From Protonemura montana (lineage: Eukaryota > Arthropoda > Insecta > Plecoptera > Nemouridae): a stretch of DNA of 64,000 bases. Position numbers and translations under genes: made by a program. The notes under the pieces were generated by a model. The model was not told where the DNA came from and did no database searches. It saw only the letters and a list, made by a program, of their open reading frames with translations. The DNA lies in NCBI GenBank assembly GCA_947568835.1, contig OX387606.1, positions 2,914,001 through 2,978,000 of the forward strand, in the 5' to 3' direction. Positions 44,301-55,900 of this stretch are shown piece by piece (the first letter of the stretch is position 1; the number at the start of each line of letters is the position of its first letter).

Positions 44301-44853
44301 AAATTTACAAACAAAAAAAGATAACTACCGTACACCAGATATAAAATAATATTTAGCAAGCCTACCTTTGCTCCATGTTGCACTTCAGCTATAGAGGCAC
44401 CTGTGGAAGGGTTGACAGTTTGAAAAGTCTTGCCTGAGACAGACTTGTGCCATTCGTTGTTAATAAAAATCTAAAATAAAACGGATTATGGAGTAAGTGA
44501 TCTTTCTTGAAACAACAAACAGGGTAGGAGAAAGAATAGAGGTGTCACAAACTCATTTTTAGCCAGTTCAGGTACAGAGTGCCAGAGTATACCTAAAGAA
44601 GTATTTGTTGGAATTGCAATGTATCAATAAAATACAACAAATAACACGGGGCACTAGGTAAGTATACACATGCTCAGTATAAGGCAATCGGCCTAAGTGG
44701 CCTCGGCCTTAAGTCCCACCCACATACACACACGACACCACTCACCCCATTGTGGAGAATTTCAGGACGAGTGATGGGCTCCGGAAGGGCTGAATAGGAG
44801 CGCGTTGAAACTTTCAGGGTCTGAGCCCCCGTCTTGACGAAAGCACGCAACAT
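38354..44853 (-). CDS. ALDH2: Mitochondrial aldehyde dehydrogenase, ALDH2 type (514 aa, 10 exons)
   Basis: NAD-dependent oxidation of aldehydes to acids in the mitochondrial matrix. Exons (complement): 44746-44853, 44366-44470, 44126-44266, 43927-44046, 43707-43833, 42475-42659, 41883-42032, 39894-40031, 39099-39421, 38354-38501; phases agree, 515 codons, close to human ALDH2 (517). The N-terminus, [20 protein letters not shown], is an Arg/Lys/Ser/Thr-rich presequence without acids. Key parts are [14 protein letters not shown], the cofactor segment [39 protein letters not shown], catalytic base Glu282 in [11 protein letters not shown] and nucleophile Cys316 in [36 protein letters not shown] and the C-terminus [15 protein letters not shown] follow. 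The 34-residue spacing between Glu and Cys matches human Glu268/Cys302. No active-site residue is missing. It forms tetramers in the family. Confidence 0.97.
42828..43010. repeat. tRNA-like foldback element, copy 8 (near-perfect arms)
   Basis: The left arm is GAAATCTTATTTAAATTGC, AAACGCTTGCAATGCGCGGG, GTATTTTATTGTTAACAACAC, TATAACCGTCTCAACAATTG. It faces the right arm CATCAATTTTTGAGACGGTT, ATAGTGTTGTTAATAATAAA. Only a B-box half of the tRNA-like unit remains between them. The matching GTTAACAACAC/GTGTTGTTAA variants in both arms suggest that the arms were homogenised together. It lies in an ALDH2 intron. Confidence 0.8.
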
Positions 44854-45091
44854 ATTTTCCGCCGGAGAAATCGACGTGAACTAGCGATAACCGACTAGGA
44901 TACGACTAGGAGCTGCAAGGGCGACCGGAGCGGCTTCTTGCGACCTTGTAAAATGCAGTCTAGAAGATTATGTAAATGAAAAGATAACTTCCCAACGTCA
45001 ACACGAGGATATATTTGCAAGCTTCGCCTTCTCACACAATCAGCAATATACGCGCACTTCGGCCCCTTAGGCGTCACGAGGTCACACTCAC

Positions 45092-45110
45092 CTTCAGGTT
45101 TGTTCACCAT
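45092..45110 (-). CDS. Candidate alternative first coding exon of ALDH2 (cytosolic form)
   Basis: An ATG (45110-45108) codes MVNKPE plus one base, ending in a strong donor (GAAG|GTGAGTGT). Inside ALDH2 exon 1 there is an acceptor, CTCCTATTCAG, at 44790-44791. Splicing to it restores the ALDH2 frame exactly: MVNKPE, then [15 protein letters not shown]. The product would lack the presequence and resemble the start of cytosolic ALDH1 proteins. Inferred from splice signals and phase only; no transcript evidence. Confidence 0.35.
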
Positions 45111-46493
45111 GTGTTTGATGCCGCAGTATTTTGACGTTTCTGCTGTCAAACTCACAGGGGATTTAAAGTTGCCCGCGCAGCCCGGGGCAAAAAGGCGATT
45201 CGATTTGCATCACTGCACAATTTGAACGTAGTTTGAATATCTTGTCCTGTTGTAGCATGGGACTAACCTGAACTGTTTGAAGAAAAGTAAAAATGATTTA
45301 AGAGGATAAAGCTCAAATCTAAATATTTTATTGAGCAAGGTTAAATCACTGAGTGTGAAGGAACGGGAATATACTGCTATCTTTGAGTATGAACATGCTC
45401 GATCTTTAGTACAGAAATTTCACTGTGTGACAAAAACAATTTATTCGCACACCGGCTAATCAAGCCGATGCCTAGAACCAAGTTACGAGCTAGTCTGTCT
45501 CGAAAAGCTCACATTAACAATGTAGTAATAATAATATTAATCATATTTATAATAATAATATCTCTTAAGTGGTGACACAATTACAAGCGAGTTGAAGGCA
45601 TTTGTTTAGTATTATTCATTTTGATGATAGTAGCTATTTTATTCTGAGTGTGCTCTGCTCTGTTTTAGCAAGTAAGCCGTACAAAAGTCGTGCGGCTTGC
45701 TTCTTCGTACGCTGCCTACTACGATCAGCGGCGTCGACAAAGCGAAGCGAAAACGCCGCCTCAGCCCCGGTGGTCCTTGCAAAGCGTCCAATAAATACGT
45801 GGCTAACGATGGCGGTGGCAGCGACTTCTGGCCCATGGAGTATTAACAGTGAGATTCGATTACGACGATCACGATTACGATGCGGCAGATGATTGGGGAC
45901 CCCTGGGCCTCGGCGTGGCGACAAGACACACCTAATGCTGTATGTACATTCTCTATTTCCCTCACTCTCTTCCACTCTCTATCTCTCTCTGCGTAACTCT
46001 CTCGAGTGGGAAAAGTCTCTCTGGCTCGCATGGGTAAAGCACACACACACAAGTCGGCAGGATCCTCCTCGACTGACGAATACCCTGACGTCCGCTCGGC
46101 AACCGAGCACAGACGATATCTATCTTTGGATTTCTGCCACCTTAACAGCTGATCGACCGATTCACTGAGGGGTGGTGCAGCTGATTTTCTGGACCCGACG
46201 TAGTCAGTGGGGAAATTTTCGGGGGGGCAGGATATAAACGATGGGGCTATGTTTTGCTAGAGTGGTTGCGCTCGATTGGCCATGCCCATTGCATCCAATT
46301 GGTCAACTTTATCGGCCATTCTTAGCCACTGTCGGTTCGTCCGGTCTTTGGCGTCAAATGGTCAACATTCTCGGCATTTTCTCGCCTACTAGTTGAAGCA
46401 TATCCAGCCGATTGGTCAACTTCGCGGCTGTGTGGATTCGATTGGCCGACCTCATGTCCCTGTGCCAGTCGATTGGTCAACGTGCCCGGGCGG

Positions 46494-46631
46494 CTAGTCC
46501 CAGCGCATGCGCCGGGAGGGCAGCCCGGGCGAGAGCAGCGAGCGAAGAGACCGGGACTCCGCCAGCGCCGGCGGGCTCTGCAGGTGGCGGTGAGGTATCA
46601 CCTCACGCTCGGGTGGCAGCGGCCACAGCTC
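46494..46631 (-). CDS. Candidate alternative 3' exon of Fe65
   Basis: After an acceptor (CTTGTGCCTAG) a 45-codon frame reads ELWPLPPEREVIPHRHLQSP, continues PALAESRSLRSLLS and ends RMRWD and a stop. It starts in phase 0, compatible with splicing from the last PTB2 exon (48357-48572), which would replace the usual Fe65 tail. The GC- and CpG-rich composition could also be coincidental. No homology recognised. Confidence 0.25.
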   Translation of the reverse strand, partial: ELWPLPPEREVIPHRHLQSPPALAESRSLRSLLSPGLPSRRMRWD

Positions 46632-46926
46632 CTAGGCACAAGCCAACGTGCAGTCTTAGATCAGTTAGAAAAAATAATATATCATCACAATGAATAAGTA
46701 ACTACCAGCTAAAACAATTGCCAGACAAGGAATAAAAATTGTTTCCATAAAGGAATTATGCTAGACTTTGTCAAGGAAAACCTCTGACTATTGCCACATC
46801 TTTCTCACAACTGGGCTTGCAGCAAACAGAGTAATGGCCAAATGAAAACAGAAAAACCATCACAACCTTCAGAGTAGCATAACCAGGCAATAGAGAGCAA
46901 GGTACCTGCAGAGAGAGGGCCGTCCC

Positions 46927-49900
46927 TCAGGACTGAGATGCCCGGAGCCGTCGACCGGTGAAAGTGCCGACCAGCGACTTTAGAGTTGCACCGAGACCCC
47001 GGCCGGGGGTGGTGGCGCCGCCCCCCGCTGCTCCTCGCCCTCCTGCGCCCTGGGTTGGCATCAAATCACACATATATCAAGGTATTCATGCACAATCAAT
47101 CTCTTCAAAAGCAATCTGTAAGAGATCTAAATAATAGCCTCTCGGCACACTATTTGCATTGAACTTTAAGTACCCTGTGCATTTTCCCACCTATGTACGC
47201 AAACTTAAGGCATCCACTATTTAGAGTCTTAGCTTTGATGTTGATCTTTCTCTGGAGCTAACGAGCCTCTAGCCTCTAACAAGCCGGAGCTAGCAGGCGT
47301 CCTTTGTAAAAAACCCTCTACCTAAACTAAAGCGTTCTCAAGTAGCAAGCTAACGTTCTGAGACAGAAGAAGTGTGTCGTCTTTCAAGCAGTTAAGTTAA
47401 TTTTTTAAAACTACCACAAAGTATTTCACAGGCAATGCATTTTTCTAGTTGTCACAGCATTAAGATTTTGTCATTCTTAAGGCACTCAGAAACTAATCCA
47501 AAAAATGTGTGTTTGTAAAATGTCAGATTTTACAACTGAGTGTGCAAAGAAAAATAAGATTTCTCTCGTTGAAAATTTCACTGTTCATGTGAACGATGTC
47601 GATCCTGCCTTTAGTTGGGCATCGTCCCTACATTGACTATCTCTAAAACCTGCGCTAATTAACAGGGTAGGTGGTAATGATTCTTGTAGTTACACGGTGT
47701 TTGCGCATTTGAGAAGAATTTGAAGGACTTAGCTCTGCCATTTGCTGGGTGCAGATGGCAAAGTCATCTTCAGATTTTAGGACTGCAAACCTTTCATGAA
47801 ATATCAAACACCATGAAACCACAAGATTCATTATTATTATTATTAGTTGTGGTGTTTAACGACGCACTGTTTTGACAACTGGCCCTGCGGCACTGGTCTA
47901 ATGGCGTCGGTGAATGAGTGGATGATGATGAGGATGATGATGAACCTAACCTAGCCTAGAAGGGAGGAGGGGAAACTTGGTGCCGGCACGTAGCCTACTC
48001 CTGTCGAAGAGCACCAAGGGGATCACCGGCTTCACGTCCCTTCCGAAGGATAGTACAACTCGAACAGCAGGATTCCTCCACAAATTCATGCTGTCGAGAG
48101 GTTGATAAGCAAGGCGAATGAAGTTGCTGTACTAACTTTCATCCCTCCAACCTCTCTCCCAAACAGAACTGGTCATGTGCATAATGGTTACCCATTCAAT
48201 ACCTGACTCAGCGCAGTGTTGCTTAACTTCAGTGATCTAACGAGAACTGTTGATTCCAACACGCCAAACCGTTCGGTCACAAGATTCATCTCTCTCAAAA
48301 CCTCAGACAAATAAGAGTTATTTATTTTGCAATAATTTCTTGCACCGATGAACTACCTGTGGGTGAGCATCCAGACACTTCTGATAGCGCAGCTTGCAGG
48401 CCGCCTCCACAGTCTTGCAGAGCGCGCCTGACGACGGCTCGCAGTTGAACACGTGCGCCACGAACAAGTCTTGCGCCGTGTGCACTATGAAGCCGCATTG
48501 CTTGACATCGCGCCCGATCCCCAGGAAAGACAAGTACCGCACGCGACATTCAGCCACTAGCGATCCATCCTCCTGCGACAAACGATGAGGGTCAAGCTTC
48601 GAGGGGTCAAGCTTAGGACGGTCAAGATCGGGGCTTTACTTCAGCTGCTGGGCCACCTGAGGCCAGATCCACAATGATGAGATTAAGTTTAGCCCTTATC
48701 AACCTGGAAATAAGTAGTTATCACTATGGTAACAAACCCTGGAAATCTGGAAACACCATCTGTTATTTAAGAAAAACTATTTGAACTGGGTTTGACCATC
48801 TGTGATTGGCTGATCATCTTAAAGCTCCAATATTAAACTTAAAGTCTCCTTTGTGGATCTGGCCTCTGGAAAGGTAATTTGCTTATGGTAGAAATAATTT
48901 GCGGTGCTGGTAGGAGATATGATGAAATTGTCTACAAAAAGTGGTCATCCGTGGGGTTCATTGATTTTATGAGTCTGTGATAGCAGCGTTTCGTAACAGA
49001 TTGGAGGAATCTACTGAGCTTCTTATGTGCTGAGATCTATAGTCAAAGTAACAATTTGAAGAAATTGTTAACCGAATGTTTTGGGGGTATTTAGAGTCTG
49101 TCGAACTCCAAAACTTCGATTCAACTTTCTTTCTACTAGGTGTAAGTTCTTATATGATGACTATTTTATGCTTGTGGAAATGAATCAAACCAAGCAAAAT
49201 CAGGATAAAAAAAGAGATAAAGCAAAGAAATGCTGCAATAGTTAAAAGCTTACAGAGCCAAAGTAGATAAAATGTTGGTTTTTAGACTCATGTCTACTTG
49301 ATTTAGCCTTAGCACTAGTTTTAACAACAGCCATTTTTTCCATATACATAATTGGTTAGTTAGTAAAATACACCAATTTGTTCAGGAATTTATTTCAGAA
49401 ATTACAAAATATGTTAGTTTGTAAGTTATTGACCCTGAGTATTTTCTTTAGATGCATTTAGGATGCTTGAACTTGGTAATTGTTATAATTTTATGTGGTT
49501 CTTTTGTTATCGGAAAATTGTCAGGACTGCTCTTACTCTTGATAAAGTAACAGGTACAAGTTACGAAACGTCGGGAAATTTAGTTGTTCTTTACTTAACA
49601 TTCAAAACCCAGTTGCAATAGTTTTTGTTAAAACTAGTGCTAAGGCTAAATCAAGTAGATATGAGTCTAAAAGCCATCATAGATAAAATGTATCTGACGC
49701 TCTTGCGAGTTGCCACATTTGTGAGCACTGACCGGCCGAAGGATGGAGATCATGGAGGGAGCGACGGCTACGTTGACGGAGAGCCAGCGCTCGGTGGGCA
49801 GCGTGGCAACTAGCAGCGCGATCGCGTCGTTGAGCGTGTCAACGCCGGTGGCGCGAGTCACTTGTGTCGAGCCCAGGTACTGCGCCCGGAGAACCTTGCG

Positions 49901-52900
49901 CGGCTCTTCCATCGGAGTCGGGAACGACTGGCCTGGGGGCGGAGTCAAGAGAGGGCGCTAGCGAAACGTTTCCTAACTGACGACATTCCGTTGTCCTCTA
50001 GTGACCAGGCCAACGCTTGGGCTGACAAAAGATTCTTAACTCGACCCAAGCGATTGTCCACGACTAGACTTTGAATGCAGCTCGTCAGTTTTTTTCAACG
50101 TTTTCACACAAACATGAAACAAAAACACTGTCAGCGAACGCTGATTTTGCTTTTGTTGTCCATCCGTGAGTTAGCAAGTTTGCTATCACATGTTTAACAC
50201 CCGCAGATCTGCCTTCACTGAAATAATTTGTTTTATTTGCTGCCTCAGATACTGCCTTATACCAGAAAAGGCAACATAAATGCCATTTTACACTCCCATC
50301 TGTCAAAAAATATGCCCATGTGGCAATTTTACCCCTATTTATTCTTCTGCAATAAGGAACAGGAAAAGAGGGAAACAACTTGCAAACGTTGACAAATCTG
50401 GTTGTGATGCAGATTGCACCAGCTCTTTCAACTTTGGTGCGTTGCATTCCTTCTTTCTTCTTCCCTATTACACGTTCCAGTCCTTTGGCACTAATATCAT
50501 CCAATTCAAATCATTCTCATCGAATACACTAAAATTGTCTCAAAAAGCCAGTGTCAAAGTAGCTCAATTGGTTAGAGCAACACCTGCGAAAGGTGTAGAT
50601 CGAGGTTTGAGTCCCCGTATGGGGATCAATTTTTGAGATGGTTATAGTGTTCATAATAATAAAATATCACTAACTTTTTTCTTTAAACTTATTTTAACGT
50701 ATCCCAGTTTTTCCCAAAACACAGTTCATCAGAGCAGCCTCAGAGCAGCTAATATCCTTGCTTGGTTTCCCTGCGTACCTTGCTGCGTCGGCTGCGTGAG
50801 CGGTTGCGTTCGGTGCAGCCTTCGCGCCTGCGTGGGCAAGTCTGTGGGCCGAGCGGCTCGCGAATCCTGCGCATGCGCGAGGCTGCGTTCGATCATTATG
50901 CGCTTGCAGATGTCACGCAGCGTGTTCGCAATGGTTCGCGCAGGAATGTCACAACGGAACACGTGGCACATGTGCCTGCGGGTCGCGCGGTCGCGAGCCA
51001 CGTACGCAAAGTCTCTGCAAAGGCGTAATTATACTTTTAGTCAAGGTTTTTTTTATTTCCTTCAAATGAATGTTCTGAAAATGGTTTTGCTCTGTTTGGA
51101 GTTGGTTCCGGTCCTTAAAAGGACCAGCAAAGGATCAGCTAAAGACCTTTTTAGGACCGTTTCCACTTTCAACATCAAACAACGGCTCTGAACCACTTCG
51201 CCTTACCGTTCTTACTTTCAGCAAAAGTCGATCTTACTACACCATGCAAGATATGCTGGTCCTTGGACTAACTTCTGATTAGAAGTTGGAAATAAAGCAT
51301 TTGGAAACCCAAGAAGAAATTATATACTCATAGAATCTGTGCTCATAGCCTAGGGTAACCAAGATAATAACTTGTTAATAATTAATAAATGTAATTACAT
51401 AATACTGTTGTATAATGCTGTGACATGCATTCAGCTTGGTAGTTTTTAAGTCGGTAAAATCTCAAAACGTGCGTAGTATAGTAGTGCAGATTTAACGGTG
51501 TTAACTGGAGGAATGATGTAAAGATTCCTTTTTGCGGTTTGTTCCGTTCTTCTTTGAGCAGCAAGTGACAATGCTCTAGTATGGTTCAGCCAACGAACAT
51601 ATATGTCCATTGGTTTTGCCATTCTGAGGTAATCCATATATGTTTGATGGATTTAAGATTATAGATAGAGGCAATCTCTACATCTTTGGAGACATACATT
51701 AGGTGTGCAATTTAATCGTGAGAAACACAGTTATTAAAGCAATGGAGCAATGACCATTTCAAAACAATCTCAAAACTATTTTCAGTTTTTCTTCAATTTT
51801 AGCAAGGAGTTGGGACATAGGAATAATTCTTGAAGAAGGTTTGTAGGAAAATTAAGCTTTTAAGTGTGTTTGAGGATAAAGTAAAACTTTCTACCCAAGA
51901 AATAATAGAAAAATACAAAAGATTCTATAAACTAGCACAAAACATGAAGACATAAAGCATGCAGCAAAAATAGAGCTGTGCAAGATAGGGACAACAATCT
52001 AGGCATTAAATCAGGTTTAAACTTCAAGGAGGGAGAACTGGATGCGGCACAAAGCGGGAGCGTTCAACGCAGGCAGCGAAACGTGATTCCGTTTACCTCT
52101 CTCTGTGCCACCACCGCAGCCGCCACCGAGGGAAAGAGACAAACAGGTTAGCCACCACCGCTACGCTAGCTGAGTACAGGTACACCAACACAACACAAGG
52201 AGACGAAACGGGAGCAATTTGACAGTAACAATCGCACGAAATCATTTATCGGAGTAAAGTGCTGTCCTTGCAATGCGTTCACCTAACTCAACTATTAAGA
52301 CAGAGAAATGCAGACAGAAAGCGTTTAGGAACATTGCCGGTGCTTTCACTGGCAATATTTCTTTGAAATAGTCTGTTTTTAATTGTATTATTGTGAAGTA
52401 ATGCAATTTAGTTTAAGTTGATCCGATTTTTATGCCAAGAATGCGATCATCTTAGGAGAATCACCCACAAAAGTAACACTGCACCTATTAGCTGATCACA
52501 ATCGCAGGGACAGCATTATATGCTTAAAAGCCGACCTGATATTGCAACATTCTAGTTCAGCGAGCTTCAATAGTTACATTGCACGTACAATTCTAATCAA
52601 CATCAATTAACAAGGGCACATATCAAACAAACACACACTAATGCTAACATCAGAAACATTGAACATCTCGACTCATTTTAATTTGAGATAGGTGACAGAA
52701 TACATATCAAAGACTTTGGTGATTCTTCTACATTTCCTTACTTCCACTACAGTTTTTCACCATAAGAATTGTAGAAGTTCAATGGTCAACCACACATTTT
52801 AGCAATGGTATAAGCTGCCATTTTCAACTGGCCTTTTATGGTGAAATAATTATGTAAGATAAGGTACGTAAACTAAAGATCTGTAGCTAAATGGCCGGAC

Positions 52901-55900
52901 TATAGCTAGGGCGAGAGGAGACCGCAAGTCGGATTGTTGCTCACCTGCCGTTGTCCCTGCCAACTCCCCAGACGCGAATCGTGTGAATCGGCTGCGTATT
53001 AAGTCCAGCCAGGTTGTCAGGATCGACCAACTTCAGGGCACCGTCGTCCAGGTCCATGAACAGCTCCTGCCGTGGTAGAAAACATCCCCATTGATACGAG
53101 CTCACGACTTTCACGTTGCTATTGGTCCTGATACTACTTTCTCTGGCTTTCAAAAGGCAAGGGCAGAGACTAACATTGACTGTTAACTCAGTACTGCAAG
53201 TATTTTTGAATCTCATTTCAAGAGAAGAAATCATCAATTCAAAACCCTTAGAGATTTAGACTTGATAGTTAACACTAGACAACGATCCATTTGTACCTTC
53301 AGTGACATTAGTAAGCATTTTAGTCAACTCCAAAACTACAAAAGCATTCAAATTTTTCCAGAGTCGGGGCTGCAACCATTAACTGTAGGAAGTTGCAACA
53401 CCGTACAAGCGAAGGCATGAACACAGCAAAATTGAGTGCCTAGACAGTTTGACCTAGATGTTAAATAATATTAGACGGCAGATTCCGAGCAGTCCAGAGC
53501 AAAGATAAAGTTTCGCAAACCTTTCCATCGCCCCAGCGTCCGACTACGTCCAGTAGGTCGTGCCTGCCAAGTGACAGGTCCACGATGCACTTGTTCACGG
53601 CGCGAGACGACCGCTCTGGCGTCAGGTCCAGCTCGGAGATCTCCACCCAGCCGAGCGAACGGACCGCAAACCGAACTGCTCCGCTAGAAGCACTGAAACA
53701 GTTTCGTATTTCAGTTTCGTGTGAACCTAATTTTTTTGGGTTCTTGAATGCTATGTAATGAAGCGAGCTACTTATTGGGCAAAGTTTACTTCTGGAGTGT
53801 TCCTAAGAAACTGAAAGCCTTGTCCATGGCTTTTATAGCCTTCCATAGCTTCTTTCTTGTCCATAGTCCAAAAACGATGATAGAAAAGAAAACTTTATAC
53901 GTAATATTAACCATTTAAGCCACCAGCTGGAAAACTCTCAGCAATTTTTTGTGTCTACAACAGATGAACTTTTTGTACCACAGTTAGAATTGGTAAAAAT
54001 GAGTGCAGGAAGTCGTGAAACCATAGCGGCTAGTAAACACACTAGTGTGCTTAACTAGGCATACACAATCGGAAGAGCAACTGAGAAGGGCTTCCGAGGA
54101 AATCTCATGTCAATTCGAGAAGGTTTCGCGCTCGACTCACGGAAGTGTCTGAGAGGGCAGCTGTACGGGTGCAGGCGGCGGTTTCTCCGGGAAGCTGCGC
54201 GGCCTGCGGGACTCGTCTCGAGAGCGCCGCCCATCGAGCTCCCAGCTCGTTTGGCTGCGTACGACGCCGGGGGCATCACCCGGCGCTGGCGGAGCGACGG
54301 CGCGACCTCGCACGTCTGGCTGCGCTCGGGTTGGAGCCTCGCGCTGGATCGTACCGCTCTTGATGTGCCAGAAGTACGGCCCGTCATTGTCTGCAGAATC
54401 AGATATGCTAATGAGGGGAAGTGTCCTGATGCGTTGACATATAGGTATGTGGATTTTAGTATTTAACTATGAAACTGATGCAATGGTACATCCTTTGACA
54501 AACTTTGACAACAATATGGGTTAGTGCAACACCCACAATCGGTAGAGATCGGGGTTCAGAGTCCCCATTTGGGCATCAATTTTTGAGACGGTTTTAGTGT
54601 TCATAATAATAAAATACCCAGCGCATTACAAGCGTATGCAATTGAAATAAGATTTCATCTTAATATGCAACACCTCTATATCAAAATAAATAGTTGTGGG
54701 AATTTTAACAATAGGGAAAGCTTAAAAGCCAGTTCTTTGGCACCCAGAAGTATGGCAGTCATCAAGTTATTTACAGAATATGCTAAATAAAATGAGTATT
54801 CAATTGATTAGCATGCATTATAAACTATTGTACTCATGCTAGGACTGACTAAGTACGGTGAAAGTTTGATGTACCAGTGTTGAATACTGGAAGGCAAGGC
54901 ATGTTAGTCCCATCGAAGATGCACAGAGGAGCCAAAGACTGATCTGAGAATGCAGGTAAGTAGCCAGGTATTGAACCCAATAAAACCGGGAAAAATGCAT
55001 CATGACTTACCTTCGTGGCGTTCCCAGCCGGCCGGCAGCGTAGCCTCTCCCCCCTCGTCGGGGGAGTCAGGAGGCGAGGGGGTACCGGGGGGACTCCCCC
55101 CTTCCTGGTACTTCCCCTCCTCCTCGTCGCGGGAACCCTCGTCCTCCCCAACACATGACCTGGAACCATGGCAACCGACACGTCAGAAGACCAGCTTAGC
55201 AGCGGCAGCGTTGCAGGATTAAAATTGCGTCTTCAGGCACACTGGCGGCTTAAAACATCAAAGACTGGACACAAAAAAAAAGCGGAGTTCATCAATCTTC
55301 TTTTCTTTCTCATCAACTACTGTGGGCACTTTTGAACCACTGCCATTAGACCAGTGCTACAGGGTTCACTTCACTTGTCTTGCTTTTCAACCTTAAAAGC
55401 GGCTCTGCAGGGCCACTAAGCAAATCTTGCTGAGTCCATTTCGTAACCACATCAATGCACTTCGTCACTGCTAAAAAGTTGACTGTAAGTTACTGGACCT
55501 TATTTGTTCACTAGCTTTTACTGGTAGCTTACTGGAGACAGTAAATCCAGTAAGTTTTTGAACACCCCCAGTATTTACTGTTTTTGCAATGGATTGGACC
55601 CACCAGTTGAAATAGTTGACCATGAAGTCGTCTTGCCACATTAACGTAAAAGCCCTTATGGAATTATGTTACAAGGATTCTGTGGAAGCAACCACTTGTT
55701 ACCGTGGACTGTTCGTAAAGTATTGTACCTAACATGTTGCAGTGACCAGGCCTTGGTGCTGTTGACCAGGTACATGCTTGTGATAGCACTAGAGTCAGTC
55801 ATCATGAGCATGCAGGTAACAATTAAGTCTGTTACCCTGTTATAAAATGCTACCTGCTAGACCTAATAAATGTCTCGCTTCAGAGTGAAATTTTTCCCTC

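Larger units (their letters stand above)
44854..46926. other. ALDH2 upstream region and Fe65 3' flank
   Basis: Holds the ALDH2 promoter, a candidate alternative exon at 45092-45110 and the Fe65 3' UTR. A minus-strand AATAAA near 45640 is a candidate poly(A) signal. There is also a cluster of ATTGG (inverted CCAAT) motifs at 46275-46476. Several short frames at 45600-46050 are open on both strands, but none shows a domain. Confidence 0.45.

Noticed and set aside
45602-45975. Overlapping open frames on both strands
   Set aside because: No homology or splice support. The plus and minus frames cannot both be real and neither has a conserved motif; treated as the Fe65 3' flank.
50280-50636. 118-codon plus-strand open frame
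   Set aside because: Its C-terminal part is translation of a tRNA-like repeat (SSNTLKLSQKASVKVAQLVR), and the same peptide appears at other repeat copies such as 3869-4069.
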